From NCBI GenBank assembly GCA_934364795.1, contig CAKRMK010000006.1, positions 59,974 through 123,973 on the forward strand: DNA of 64,000 nucleotides. The letters run 5' to 3'. The stretch's first letter is position 1, and each line of letters starts with the position of its first letter. Below the pieces are notes generated by a model. That model was given only the letters and a program-made list of their open reading frames with translations. It was not told the DNA's origin and ran no database searches. A program made the translations under genes and the position numbers. This document shows positions 8,261-17,528 of the stretch, piece by piece. The stretch is from an uncultured Blautia sp. (GTDB lineage: Bacteria > Bacillota > Clostridia > Lachnospirales > Lachnospiraceae).

Positions 8261-9589
8261 ATGTTAGACATTGCAAAAGGCCAGAATCGCACCACACATC
8301 TTTATATGGAAGTTTATGAATATTATAAAAAGCTGATTCTGGATGGGAAAATGACTCCAGGCAGCAAAATGCCATCTCTTCGCAAATGCTCCCAGGAGCT
8401 GAAGCTTTCCCGCACCACCATTGAGACCGCTTACCTGCAGCTTGCAGCAGACGGCTACATTATGGCAAAAGCCCAGAGTGGCTACTATGTAACGGAAATT
8501 GCTTCCCACCACCATATCAGCAGTCAGCCAGACAGACGCGATGAAATTCACTATCGCTATGATCTTGCATCCTCAGGCGTTGACCGGGAAAGCTTCCGTT
8601 TTGATTTGTGGAGCCGTTATATGAAAAGCGCCCTGCGCCAGAATGAACGAATGCTCACCTACGGGGAACCCCAGGGGGAAGCGGATTTCCGCGAGGCACT
8701 GTGTTCTTATATCCGCCAGCGCAGAAATATCCTCTGTTCTCCTGATGATATTGTAGTAGGTGCCAGCTTTCAGAGCCTTCTTCAGATCCTCTGTCCGCTT
8801 ATTCATGAAGTATATCCGGATTTTGAAAAGGTATCCTTTCCCACACCTTCCTTTATACATGGAAGTACCATTTTTCAGGATTACGGCTATGACATCCATT
8901 ACAGGGACAAAAACTGTGATGTGGTCTATGTCTCTCCTGCACACATGACCAGATGGGGCGAGATCATGCCTGTAAAACGCCGACTGGAGCTTTTGAAATA
9001 TGCCAATGAGCGTCATCACCTTGTTATTGAAGATGATTTTGAAAACGAGTTCGTATATTTTCAGAAGCCCACGCCTTCACTTTTCGGGCTTTCCGGGGGA
9101 CAGGGGGTAGTTTATATCGGATCTTTTTCCAGACTTCTTCTGCCATCCATCCGTATCAGCTTTATGATTTTGCCCCAGGAGCTTCTTTTTGTATACAAAA
9201 AAAAGGCTGCCTGTTATAACCAGACCGCCTCAAAGGCTGAACAGATCGCCCTCTGCCAGTTCATTCGGGATGGCCATCTCCTCTCCCAGACACGCAGACT
9301 GAAACGACTTTATTCTTCAAAATTAAAACAGCTTCGCGGTGCCCTGCGCCAGGTATTTGGAACAGCCTGCCAGATTCAGGCAGGACCTGCAGGCACCAGC
9401 CTTGCCCTTACTCTTCCATGCACCAAAAGCGGCGAGGAACTGAAAAAACAGGCTGAAGAAAATGGACTGCATCTGCAGATTCTGAAAGAAACAGATACCT
9501 CGGTAACACTCCTTATGTCCTGTTCCGCCATGGCTGTGCAGGATTTTGTACCTGCCAGCCAGCTGTTAAAACAGGTAATCGAAGCCTAA
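8261..9589 (+). CDS. MocR/PdxR-type GntR-family regulator with aminotransferase-like domain
   Basis: A 442-residue regulator. Residues about 10-80 are a GntR winged helix (MPSLRKCSQELKLSRTTIETA); the rest is a fold-type I aminotransferase-like effector domain with the conserved IEDDFENEF. In this family the effector domain normally binds PLP through a lysine in GTFSK; here the segment reads GSFSRLLLPS, so the lysine is Arg291 (codon AGA at 9131). AGAGGGG precedes the ATG. Being divergent from a pyridoxal kinase, it most likely controls vitamin B6 salvage, but the missing lysine means PLP could not be held as a Schiff base in the usual way. Confidence 0.88.
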   Translation: MLDIAKGQNRTTHLYMEVYEYYKKLILDGKMTPGSKMPSLRKCSQELKLSRTTIETAYLQLAADGYIMAKAQSGYYVTEIASHHHISSQPDRRDEIHYRYDLASSGVDRESFRFDLWSRYMKSALRQNERMLTYGEPQGEADFREALCSYIRQRRNILCSPDDIVVGASFQSLLQILCPLIHEVYPDFEKVSFPTPSFIHGSTIFQDYGYDIHYRDKNCDVVYVSPAHMTRWGEIMPVKRRLELLKYANERHHLVIEDDFENEFVYFQKPTPSLFGLSGGQGVVYIGSFSRLLLPSIRISFMILPQELLFVYKKKAACYNQTASKAEQIALCQFIRDGHLLSQTRRLKRLYSSKLKQLRGALRQVFGTACQIQAGPAGTSLALTLPCTKSGEELKKQAEENGLHLQILKETDTSVTLLMSCSAMAVQDFVPASQLLKQVIEA

Positions 9590-9590
9590 A

Positions 9591-9669
9591 CGCAGGTCAA
9601 ATTCAGGCGAAATATACCACAAAGTTGGGCGTACAGACTGCGGAAATAATTTTGGGGACAGGCTTTCTA
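9591..9669. repeat. Dispersed intergenic repeat, copy 1
   Basis: This fills exactly the space between the stop codons of the MocR regulator (plus) and cbiC (minus). It matches 13008-13084 over about 78 bases with scattered substitutions; the shared core is AATTCAGG, then AAATATACC and CAAAG, later ATTTTGGGG. It is not a coding region and has no clear terminator. Confidence 0.75.
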
Positions 9670-10311
9670 TCAGCCCCGGTTATTATCAATCATATACAAC
9701 AGTGCATTGCAAATGCAGGCTGCAATATTGGAGCCTCCCTTTCGTCCTCTGGCAACAATATACGGAACTTCTGTTTCCATAATCAGCTCTTTTGACTGAA
9801 CCACATTGACAAAGCCTACGGGCACGCCAATAATCAGCTCCGGCTTTAATTTTTTGTCCTCAATCAGCTCATAAAGCCTTACAAGTGCAGTAGGTGCATT
9901 TCCAATTGCAAAAATCAGCTTTTTATCAAGTCCAGCCGCTTTATCCATGCTGGCAGTTGCCCTGGTAGAGCCATTTTCTTTTGCAATTTTGGCCACATCC
10001 TCATCTGACATGAAGCAATAAACCTCTCCCCCATATCTTGCAAGGGCTTTTTTGTTGATTCCAGCTTTTGCCATCTGGGTATCCGTAACAATACAGGCTC
10101 CCTCTTTGATGGCTTCAATTGCTTTTTCCACTGCATGATCTGAAAAGCAAAGATTCTTCGCATAATCAAAATCCGCACTTGTATGGATGCAGCGCTTCAC
10201 CACCAGCTCTGTACCTGGAATAAGAGGTGTATCTCCAAGCTCTTTTGTGATGATCTCAAAACTTCTTTTTTCTATATCCATAGGCTTTACATTTTCAAGT
10301 TCTACTTTCAT
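9670..10311 (-). CDS. cbiC: Cobalt-precorrin-8 methylmutase
   Basis: A 213-residue CbiC/CobH that moves the C11 methyl group to C12, turning cobalt-precorrin-8 into cobyrinic acid. The catalytic histidine is in RCIHTSADFDY near residue 43. The GNAPTAL and GVPVGFVN motifs and the C-terminal RGRKGGSNIAA stretch are all family signatures. AGGAG lies close upstream of the ATG. It is the last gene of the minus-strand cbi operon and follows cbiP by 56 bases. The usual family length is about 205-215, so it is complete. Confidence 0.95.
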   Translation of the reverse strand: MKVELENVKPMDIEKRSFEIITKELGDTPLIPGTELVVKRCIHTSADFDYAKNLCFSDHAVEKAIEAIKEGACIVTDTQMAKAGINKKALARYGGEVYCFMSDEDVAKIAKENGSTRATASMDKAAGLDKKLIFAIGNAPTALVRLYELIEDKKLKPELIIGVPVGFVNVVQSKELIMETEVPYIVARGRKGGSNIAACICNALLYMIDNNRG

Positions 10312-10367
10312 GCCCTTCTCCTATCCTTTTGTTCTGTGAAAAAAACCTGTATTTTTCTTATATTTTT

Positions 10368-11876
10368 TCAGATTCCCTCATCCAGAATTTCATAAATTTT
10401 TTTCATATCCAGATGCTTTCTAAGCTCTTCTGCCAGAATATCATATTGTGTCTCTTTAAAGGCTGCAAAATCCATTCCTGTCATCTGTGATACATCCAGA
10501 CCTTTCTTTTCTCCAATGATCTGTACAATAGCCTGTGCAACAGCTTCCTTATCAAAAACACCATGCACATAGGTTCCGCACACATTGTCTACATGAGCAC
10601 CATCTTCTTTGCTCTCTCCTGTCACACTGTCACAGATTTTCGCAGAATATCTGGCATCTCCTTTTAAAACCGTTTCTCCCATATGGATCTCATAACCTTC
10701 CAGCTCTGTATCGGAAAGCTTTAAAAACGCCCCTGTAAACTGTCCAAATTTGCCGTGAACTCTTGTTCTTGTTTTCTTCTTTGCAAAAACTGTATCCATA
10801 GGAAGAAGTCCCATTCCTTTAATGGTTCCTCCTGCTTCCACATGATAAGGATCACTTAAGGTCTCTCCTAACATCTGATAGCCACCACAGATACCAAAAA
10901 TCAGTTTTCCTTTTGCAGCCTCTTTCAGAATCAATGCTTCAAGGCCATTTTCACGCATCCACAAAAGATCTTCCATTGTATTTTTGGTTCCGGGAAGAAG
11001 AATCATATCTGGATTTCCAAGCTGGGACGGATTTTTCACATATCGAAGAGAGACTCCCGGAATGCTTTCCAATGGGTTAAAATCTGTAAAATTGGAAATC
11101 CTTGGCACCCGGATAACTGCAATATCAATCAGATCAACAGAACGACTGGTTTCAAAGCGCTCTGTAAGGCTGTCCTCGTCTTCCACCTGAATGTTAAGAT
11201 AAGGAGCCACTCCCACAACAGGAATGCCGCTTCTTTCTTCCAGCATTTCTACACCTGGATCCAGAATGGTTTTATCTCCCCGGAACTTGTTGATAATAAG
11301 ACCTTTTACCATGCTTTTTTCATCTTCTTCCAAAAGCATGACCGTTCCGATCAGCTGTGCAAAGACCCCGCCTCTGTCAATATCTCCCACAAGAAGCACC
11401 GGAGCCTTTGCCATCTTCGCCATTCCCATATTTACGATATCATCACTTTTTAAATTGATTTCTGCAGGGCTTCCTGCCCCTTCTATAACAATAATATCAT
11501 TTTTCGCTGCCAGCGCATTGTAGGCCTTCATAATATCCGGCACCAGTTTCTTTTTATATTTAAAATAATCCCTGGCACTCATGTTTCCAAGGACCTCTCC
11601 ATTTACAATCACCTGGGAACCTGTATCATTGGTAGGCTTCAAAAGAATAGGATTCATAAGAACAGAAGGCTTAATTCCTGCTGCCTCTGCCTGCATTACC
11701 TGCGCCCTTCCCATTTCCAGTCCTTCTTCTGTGATAAAGGAATTCAGTGCCATATTCTGGGATTTAAAAGGTGCTACCTTATATCCATCCTGTTTAAAAA
11801 TTCTGCAAAGACCGGCTGCCAGAAGACTTTTTCCGGCATTTGACATCGTTCCCTGCACCATGATTGCTTTTGCCAA
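10368..11876 (-). CDS. cbiP: Cobyric acid synthase (glutamine-hydrolysing)
   Basis: A 502-residue CbiP/CobQ that amidates the b, d, e and g side chains of adenosylcobyrinic acid a,c-diamide. The N-terminal half is a dethiobiotin-synthetase-like ATPase ([18 protein letters not shown]). The C-terminal half is a triad glutamine amidotransferase with its nucleophile in [12 protein letters not shown] and histidine in YVHGVFD. The start codon is TTG at 11876, eight bases after a GGAGG; no ATG fits as well. It lies between cobD and cbiC in the operon. The protein is cytoplasmic. Confidence 0.95.
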   Translation of the reverse strand: MAKAIMVQGTMSNAGKSLLAAGLCRIFKQDGYKVAPFKSQNMALNSFITEEGLEMGRAQVMQAEAAGIKPSVLMNPILLKPTNDTGSQVIVNGEVLGNMSARDYFKYKKKLVPDIMKAYNALAAKNDIIVIEGAGSPAEINLKSDDIVNMGMAKMAKAPVLLVGDIDRGGVFAQLIGTVMLLEEDEKSMVKGLIINKFRGDKTILDPGVEMLEERSGIPVVGVAPYLNIQVEDEDSLTERFETSRSVDLIDIAVIRVPRISNFTDFNPLESIPGVSLRYVKNPSQLGNPDMILLPGTKNTMEDLLWMRENGLEALILKEAAKGKLIFGICGGYQMLGETLSDPYHVEAGGTIKGMGLLPMDTVFAKKKTRTRVHGKFGQFTGAFLKLSDTELEGYEIHMGETVLKGDARYSAKICDSVTGESKEDGAHVDNVCGTYVHGVFDKEAVAQAIVQIIGEKKGLDVSQMTGMDFAAFKETQYDILAEELRKHLDMKKIYEILDEGI

Positions 11877-11939
11877 ACCACATTCCTCCTGTATCTGTAA
11901 CCTGTTTCACACACTGTCACATCAGCTTCAAAAAACATT

Positions 11940-12971
11940 TCAGCTTTTTAAAGCCTGGATCAGTGCCCTGTTTTCTTCATGATTTTTCACTGCCACACGG
12001 TAGTAGCCTTTGCAAAGTCCTGTATAATTGCTACAGTCACGAATAAGGATTTTTTTCTTTTCCAGCTTTTCATACAGATCTTCTGGTCCCTTAAAAAATA
12101 CATAATTTGCCTGGGAAGGATAAACCGGATAACCAAGGGCACTCAGCTCCTTTTTCAGATAATCCAGTTCCTGAAATGTTACCTGTCTTCCTTCCTCTAC
12201 ATATGCCGTCTCTTTTAGCGCTGCCAGACCAGCCGCCTGTGCCAGAGAAGAAACATTCCACGGCTGACACATGCTTTCCATTTTTTCTAACAGTTTCCCA
12301 TTGCCGCAAAGACCATATCCCAGCCTTACCCCTGCCATAGCGTAACGCTTTGTAAACGCCTTAAAAAGAAACAGGTTTTCATAATCCTTCAGATATTCTT
12401 TTAATGTATATTTTTCCGGCTCCGGCACGAAATCCAGAAAGCATTCATCCACAGCCATAAAAATATCAAGCTGCCTGCAGCGGTCCAGAAGTTTTTTCAA
12501 AACCTCTTTTTCTACCAGAAGGCCGGTGGGATTGTTTGGATTACACAAAAATATTATATCCAGATCCGGAGTGAGTGCCGAAATAAAGTCCTCATCCAGA
12601 CGAAACTGTTTTTTTTCATCCAGGTAAAAAAATTCCACCTGACAGCCCACACTATATAAGGCCTGCTGGTATTCTGCAAAGGTAGGCGCAGGCACCAGAG
12701 CCTTCTTTGGGCTTACTGCCCTGCAAAAGGTAAATATCACCTCTGCAGCACCGTTTCCACAGATAACCTGTGAAAAATCTGTATGTTCATATTCTGCAAT
12801 TGCTTTTTTCAGAGGGAAGCAGCCTACCTGGGGATAATCATTTATATGATCCAGGCTTTCTATGATTGCCTCTTTGACTTTTCTTGGAGTGCCAAGAGGA
12901 TTGCAGTTTGCTGAAAAATCAATGCATCCCTGGTGATGATACACATCACCGCCATGTATGTGTTTTTCCAT
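11940..12971 (-). CDS. cobD: L-threonine-O-3-phosphate decarboxylase (CobD/CobC-type aminotransferase fold)
   Basis: A 343-residue fold-type I PLP enzyme related to histidinol-phosphate aminotransferase. The PLP lysine is in FKAFTKRYAMAGVRLGYG, and CNPNNPTG contacts the cofactor. The N-terminal HGGDVYHHQGCIDFSANCNP is characteristic of CobD, which makes (R)-1-amino-2-propanol phosphate for the nucleotide loop. The location between cbiB (which uses that product) and cbiP supports this over a histidine-pathway role. A GGAG site precedes the ATG. Similar proteins are sometimes named CobC; the reaction is assigned by context. Confidence 0.9.
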   Translation of the reverse strand: MEKHIHGGDVYHHQGCIDFSANCNPLGTPRKVKEAIIESLDHINDYPQVGCFPLKKAIAEYEHTDFSQVICGNGAAEVIFTFCRAVSPKKALVPAPTFAEYQQALYSVGCQVEFFYLDEKKQFRLDEDFISALTPDLDIIFLCNPNNPTGLLVEKEVLKKLLDRCRQLDIFMAVDECFLDFVPEPEKYTLKEYLKDYENLFLFKAFTKRYAMAGVRLGYGLCGNGKLLEKMESMCQPWNVSSLAQAAGLAALKETAYVEEGRQVTFQELDYLKKELSALGYPVYPSQANYVFFKGPEDLYEKLEKKKILIRDCSNYTGLCKGYYRVAVKNHEENRALIQALKS

Positions 12972-13007
12972 ATGTGTTCTCCATTATATTTATTATGATC
13001 CGGATTA

Positions 13008-13084
13008 CGCAGACCAAATTCAGGTAAAATATACCGCAAAGTGGGGCGTGCAGATTGTGGGAATGATTTTGGGGGCACGCTCTA
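13008..13084. repeat. Dispersed intergenic repeat, copy 2
   Basis: About 77 bases closely similar to 9591-9669, ending exactly on the cbiB stop codon (TAG on the minus strand at 13082-13084). This copy has outer arms GCGTGC and GCACGC that could form a short stem around an AT-rich core. It separates cbiB from cobD inside the cob operon. Confidence 0.75.
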
Positions 13085-14053
13085 GGCATGAAACTGCAGA
13101 TAAATCAGCATCCGCACTCCAAAGAATATAATAGCTCCCAGAATGCAGGTGGCATAAAGAAGCCTGTTGGCTCTTTTGATATCCTCTGTTTCCACCGGGC
13201 GGATGGGATCTCCTATTGTAGGTTTTTCATATAATTTTCCAAAATAATATGCATTTCCCGCAAGCTGGACATCCAGGGCACCTGCCATGGCAGCCTCGGT
13301 CTGTGCAGAGTTGGGGCTTGCATGATTCCGTCTGTCTCTTTTGTATATCTTCGCTGCATTTTTGGTGTCCATACCTGCAAAAACAGTTGCAAGCACCATC
13401 AGCCAGCCGGAAATCCTTGCAGGAATAAAGTTCGCCACATCATCCAGCTTTGCTGCACACCTTCCAAAATACAGGTATCTGTCATTTTTATAACCAAGCA
13501 TGGAATCCATAGTATTGATTCCTTTATACAAAAACATCAGCGGAGCCCCGCCAATTGCCATATAAAGCATGGGGGCAATAATTCCATCAGAAGAATTTTC
13601 TGCTACCGTTTCCACTGCTGCTTTTGTGACACCTTCTTCTGTAAGGTCTTTGGTATCACGTCCCACGATCATGGAAACTGCATAACGTGCTTCATCAATT
13701 GTACTATTTTTCAGACGGTCATAAACTTTCATGCTTTCGTCCTTTAAAGATCTGGTTGCAAGCAGCTGGCCGCACCAGAAGGTTTCCAGCACAAACCCTG
13801 CAATAAACTGCCAGCCATAAAGCAGCTGAAGCACTGCAAAAGGTATCATATAAGTAAACACACATACAAGGATAACCTCCAGAATTCCTCCTGCAAGCTC
13901 TCCTTTCTGGTTTTTCGGGAAAATCTTCCGGATTCCCCCCTCCAGCACACTGATCAGTTTTCCGATCAGGCACACCGGATGGTACAGCCATCTTGGATCC
14001 CCTATTATAAGATCCAGGATAAAACCTGCCGGAAGTGCTAATAATCGTATCAT
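13082..14053 (-). CDS. cbiB: Adenosylcobinamide-phosphate synthase
   Basis: A 323-residue integral membrane protein of the CbiB/CobD family that joins the aminopropanol phosphate arm to adenosylcobyric acid. It starts with the typical LLALPAGFILDLIIGDP and RWLYHPVCLIGKLI, contains SMIVGRDTKDL and VAENSSDGIIAPM, and has several hydrophobic segments plus the asparagine-rich loop RNHASPNSAQTEAAMAGAL. GAGGAG lies upstream of the ATG. Family members are about 310-330 residues, so it is full length. The gene sits between cbiA and cobD. Confidence 0.95.
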   Translation of the reverse strand: MIRLLALPAGFILDLIIGDPRWLYHPVCLIGKLISVLEGGIRKIFPKNQKGELAGGILEVILVCVFTYMIPFAVLQLLYGWQFIAGFVLETFWCGQLLATRSLKDESMKVYDRLKNSTIDEARYAVSMIVGRDTKDLTEEGVTKAAVETVAENSSDGIIAPMLYMAIGGAPLMFLYKGINTMDSMLGYKNDRYLYFGRCAAKLDDVANFIPARISGWLMVLATVFAGMDTKNAAKIYKRDRRNHASPNSAQTEAAMAGALDVQLAGNAYYFGKLYEKPTIGDPIRPVETEDIKRANRLLYATCILGAIIFFGVRMLIYLQFHA

Positions 14054-14074
14054 TTTTTCATACTCCTCGTTTTT

Positions 14075-15493
14075 TCAAACACGCTCCAGACATTTCTGTA
14101 AAAATGCCTTTGGAATCTGCGGATTTGCATAGTAATACAGATGGGGAAAGCCAGCCAGCAAAGTGTCTGTGCCATGAATACAGTCCCATCCTCTTTTGCT
14201 TTCCGGTTTTGATGCATGAAATGTGTTTCCACAGTTTTCTGAATCAAAATAGTGAAATTCATGGGCAGGGCTGATACCAAGATCCTCTGTTCCCAGGACT
14301 TTGATCTTTCCTGTTTCATCTGAATTTTGTTCCAGTGTAATGTATCCAAATCTGGTCAGTTTTGGAGTTCGCCAGGCTTTTCCTGGAAGAACCCCTGCCA
14401 TTTCATAAAACTTTCCATCCATGCCCTCTATCTGTTCATGAAGATACATAAATCCTCCGCACTCTGCAAGACAGGGCATGCCACCTTTTATGGCAGCTGC
14501 AATCTCCTGACGCATGGTTTTATTTGCTTCCAGCGCCTTTGTGTTTAATTCCGGATAACCTCCATACAAAAGAAGACCGTCTAAATTTTCAGGCATATGT
14601 GCATCATGAACAGGGGAAAAGGGAATAAGCTTTGCTCCCATGGAGCGCAAAAGTTCAAGGTTGTCTTCATAAAAGAAACAAAACGCCTCATCCTTTGCAA
14701 GACCGATGCGAAGCTCTATCGGAGATTTCCAGCTGTATGCCTCTGCTTTTGATGTTTTTTCCTGTACATCGGACAATGTTTCTTCATAGGAAAGCTGTGG
14801 TGCCTCTTCTGCAAGTTTCAAAATTCCATCTATATCCAGAGTTTCCTCCAGCACCCTGGCAAGTTTTTTCAGCCTGCTTTTCAGTTCCGGGATTTCTTCC
14901 GGCAGAACAAGACCCAGATGCCGGCTTTCAATGACACAGTCCTCCACCTTTGGCACATAGCCAAGAACCTGTATTTTAAGCTCTTGCTCCACCAGCTTTT
15001 TCATTCTTGGATAAAGCATGGGGGACATCTGGTTAAAGATTACTGCCTTTATATTGCTGTCTTTTTTGTATTCCATAAATCCTTTTATGTACGCAGCAAG
15101 AGAAACACTCATGCCCTTACTGTTTACAATCAGGATTACCGGAGTATCTGTAATTCTTGCCAGATCATAGGCACTTGCCTTTGTAGTAGTGCCCGCAACA
15201 CCGTCATAAAAGCCCATAACCCCTTCCATCACTGCCATTTCACAGTCGGATGCATTTTTTGCCAGAAGATATCTGGTAACCGTTTCTCCTGTAAAAAAAG
15301 TATCCAGGTTCCGTGATCTGGTTCCGATCACCTGTGTATGAAACATGGGATCAATGTAATCTGGTCCGCATTTAAAAGATGCTGTCTTTATCCCCCGGTC
15401 TGTAAGAGCCTGCAAAAGCCCGCAGGTAAGAAGGGTTTTTCCGCTTCCGCTGGCTCCCGCAGCAAGCAGGATCCTTGGTATTCTTTTTTTCAA
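14075..15493 (-). CDS. cbiA: Cobyrinate a,c-diamide synthase (TTG start)
   Basis: A 472-residue CbiA/CobB amidase acting on the a and c carboxylates of cobyrinate. The P-loop GASGSGKTLLTCGLL is at the N-terminus, FKCGPDYIDPMFH follows, and the C-terminal glutamine amidotransferase nucleophile is in CLAECGGFMYL. I place the start at the TTG at 15493 because a GGAGGG lies seven bases upstream and the family begins right before the P-loop strand; the open frame extends 30 codons further upstream over the intergenic space and the end of the previous gene with no homology. The product feeds CbiP. Confidence 0.93.
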   Translation of the reverse strand: MKKRIPRILLAAGASGSGKTLLTCGLLQALTDRGIKTASFKCGPDYIDPMFHTQVIGTRSRNLDTFFTGETVTRYLLAKNASDCEMAVMEGVMGFYDGVAGTTTKASAYDLARITDTPVILIVNSKGMSVSLAAYIKGFMEYKKDSNIKAVIFNQMSPMLYPRMKKLVEQELKIQVLGYVPKVEDCVIESRHLGLVLPEEIPELKSRLKKLARVLEETLDIDGILKLAEEAPQLSYEETLSDVQEKTSKAEAYSWKSPIELRIGLAKDEAFCFFYEDNLELLRSMGAKLIPFSPVHDAHMPENLDGLLLYGGYPELNTKALEANKTMRQEIAAAIKGGMPCLAECGGFMYLHEQIEGMDGKFYEMAGVLPGKAWRTPKLTRFGYITLEQNSDETGKIKVLGTEDLGISPAHEFHYFDSENCGNTFHASKPESKRGWDCIHGTDTLLAGFPHLYYYANPQIPKAFLQKCLERV

Positions 15494-15521
15494 CCTGTTC
15501 CCTCCTGTTTTTCTTTTCTGG

Positions 15522-17528
15522 CTACAGCAGCTGCTTAATATCTGCTGGTTTCTGACAGGTAATAATATAAATAGGATTTTCACCCATCATCAGATGATAC
15601 CGTCCCAGTTCTTTTGACCTGGAAGCCGAAAGCTGAACAATTTCCTGATCTGAAAATTTATATTTTTTCAGCACTTCCAGTGCCTCACTGATGGTTTCTA
15701 AGGTAATGCAGTTTATCACTATCCGCACATCCGGATTCTTTTCCAGAACAAGTGCCATGATTTCTTTTAGGTTTCCGGAAGAACCGCCGATAAATGCATG
15801 AGTTGGTGCAGGAAGATCCTTTAAGGCCTCTGGTGCCTCTCCTTTTATAATTTCCAGATTATCCACTGCAAATTTTACCTTATTTTCTTCCAGAAGAGCC
15901 GCCGCCTCTTCTTTTTTCTCTATAGCGTACACCAATCCAAGCTCTGCCCGAAGTGCCATTTCCACAGATACGGAGCCGGTTCCTGCCCCAACATCATAAC
16001 AGATGGAATCTTCCCTAAGCCTGAGCTTGGAAAGGGACACGCTTCTTACTTCCTCTTTTGTCATAGGTGCTTTTCCACGGATAAATTCCCCGTCCGGGAT
16101 TCCGTGGGTGGAAGGTGCACTGTCTGCATTTTCATTCCAGGCGCAGACCACACTAAGAGGCTGTCCCTCATAAGAAGTCAGTTCTGCCGCGGTTTTCACA
16201 AAAATCTTTTCTTCCGGATAAGAAAGATTCTCTCCCACATAAAGAAGCACATCTCCCATACCGTAAGCCACAAGTTTTCCTGCCAGTTCTGCTACGGCAG
16301 TACCGGTTCCCAGAATAGAAAACACCTTTTGGTTATGGCGGATAAAAGAAACCAGGTTACAGTTTTTTCCGTGGGCACTGGTAATCTTTGCGTCGTCCCA
16401 GGAAAGCCCGATTCTGGACATGAAGTAAACCACAGAAGAAATCCCGCAGATTACTTCCACATCTGCTGTTTCTGTTAGTGTGCCAGAAGCTCCCAGCACT
16501 TCCAGTAATTTCTTCGCACCGCTGTAAAAGCCTACATCTCCGGACAAGGTTATAACAATATTCACATATTCCGGATGATTTTCTATGTATTCTCCTATTT
16601 TATCACTGCGATATTCATATAATACAGTCTGTCCCGGCTGACGTACTGCATCAGCCATTCTTTTTGCTCCAATAATCAGATCTGCCTTTAAAACAGCCTT
16701 TTTCCCCTGAATCGTAAGTGTTTCTTCGCTTCCCATTCCGATTCCCAAAAGTGTAATATGAGGCTTTATCTCCAGGGAAAAGCGCTTTGCCAGCATATGT
16801 CTGCACTGTGGTACAGACATTCCCTCTTCCTGAAGGGGACGTCCTATAATCACCGGAATTACGTTGCAGGAAAGAGCAGCGTCAATTTTTTCCTGAAATC
16901 CCCCTGCTTTTCCTGTATCCTTCGTCACAAGATACTTACAGTCATACTGGCGCAGCGTAGCCGCATTTAATTCCATGGAAAAAGGCCCCTGCATGCCAAT
17001 CAGATGTTTTCCCTCGAAGCCATAGCTTTTGCAGGTTTCCATTACAGCGGGTAAAGACAGGACTCTGGCATAAATTCTCTCGGCAGCATCTGAAAGAGCA
17101 GTAAATTTACTAAGCTCCTTGCTTCCGGTTGTGAGAAGAATATTTCCTTTTGTTTTCTCAAGAAAGGCCACTGCTGCTTCTGTGTCCGGCACATAAACCG
17201 CCTTATCCTCATGGTTTCCCTTTTCCCTAAGCACTCTTTCATAGGGAAATCCTGTATTTTCACAGGCCAGACGGATATTTTCTGTCACCTCTGCTGCATA
17301 CGGATGAGTGGCATCCAGTACAATCTCTGGCGTCTCTTTTTGCAGGAGTTCTTCCATTTCTTCTTCTGTAAGCCTTCCGGAATGAATCTTTAGAAATTCA
17401 TTTTCTTTTAATGATTTGCTGCCGTAATCTGTGGCAACACAGGCAAGTACAAATACCCCATATTCTGCCAGAAAACAGCTTATCTCACAGCCTTCTGTGG
17501 TACCTGCAAACACAATTACATCAGACAT
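15522..17528 (-). CDS. cbiJ/cbiE/cbiT: Precorrin-6A reductase / precorrin-7 C5-methyltransferase / C15-methyltransferase (decarboxylating) triple fusion
   Basis: A 668-residue protein with three corrin-pathway enzymes. Residues 1 to about 253 are CbiJ/CobK (VIVFAGTTEGCEISCF, DATHPYA), reducing cobalt-precorrin-6A. Residues about 257-450 are CbiE (ITLLGIGMGSEETLT, ITLSGDVGFYSGA), a canonical cobalamin methyltransferase fold. Residues about 470-668 are CbiT, with SAM motif YDVGAGTGSVSVEMA and the FIGGSSGNL signature; it methylates C15 and decarboxylates the acetate side chain. CbiE-CbiT fusions (CobL) are common; adding the reductase is rarer. It overlaps cbiH by 8 bases. Confidence 0.93.
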   Translation of the reverse strand: MSDVIVFAGTTEGCEISCFLAEYGVFVLACVATDYGSKSLKENEFLKIHSGRLTEEEMEELLQKETPEIVLDATHPYAAEVTENIRLACENTGFPYERVLREKGNHEDKAVYVPDTEAAVAFLEKTKGNILLTTGSKELSKFTALSDAAERIYARVLSLPAVMETCKSYGFEGKHLIGMQGPFSMELNAATLRQYDCKYLVTKDTGKAGGFQEKIDAALSCNVIPVIIGRPLQEEGMSVPQCRHMLAKRFSLEIKPHITLLGIGMGSEETLTIQGKKAVLKADLIIGAKRMADAVRQPGQTVLYEYRSDKIGEYIENHPEYVNIVITLSGDVGFYSGAKKLLEVLGASGTLTETADVEVICGISSVVYFMSRIGLSWDDAKITSAHGKNCNLVSFIRHNQKVFSILGTGTAVAELAGKLVAYGMGDVLLYVGENLSYPEEKIFVKTAAELTSYEGQPLSVVCAWNENADSAPSTHGIPDGEFIRGKAPMTKEEVRSVSLSKLRLREDSICYDVGAGTGSVSVEMALRAELGLVYAIEKKEEAAALLEENKVKFAVDNLEIIKGEAPEALKDLPAPTHAFIGGSSGNLKEIMALVLEKNPDVRIVINCITLETISEALEVLKKYKFSDQEIVQLSASRSKELGRYHLMMGENPIYIITCQKPADIKQLL

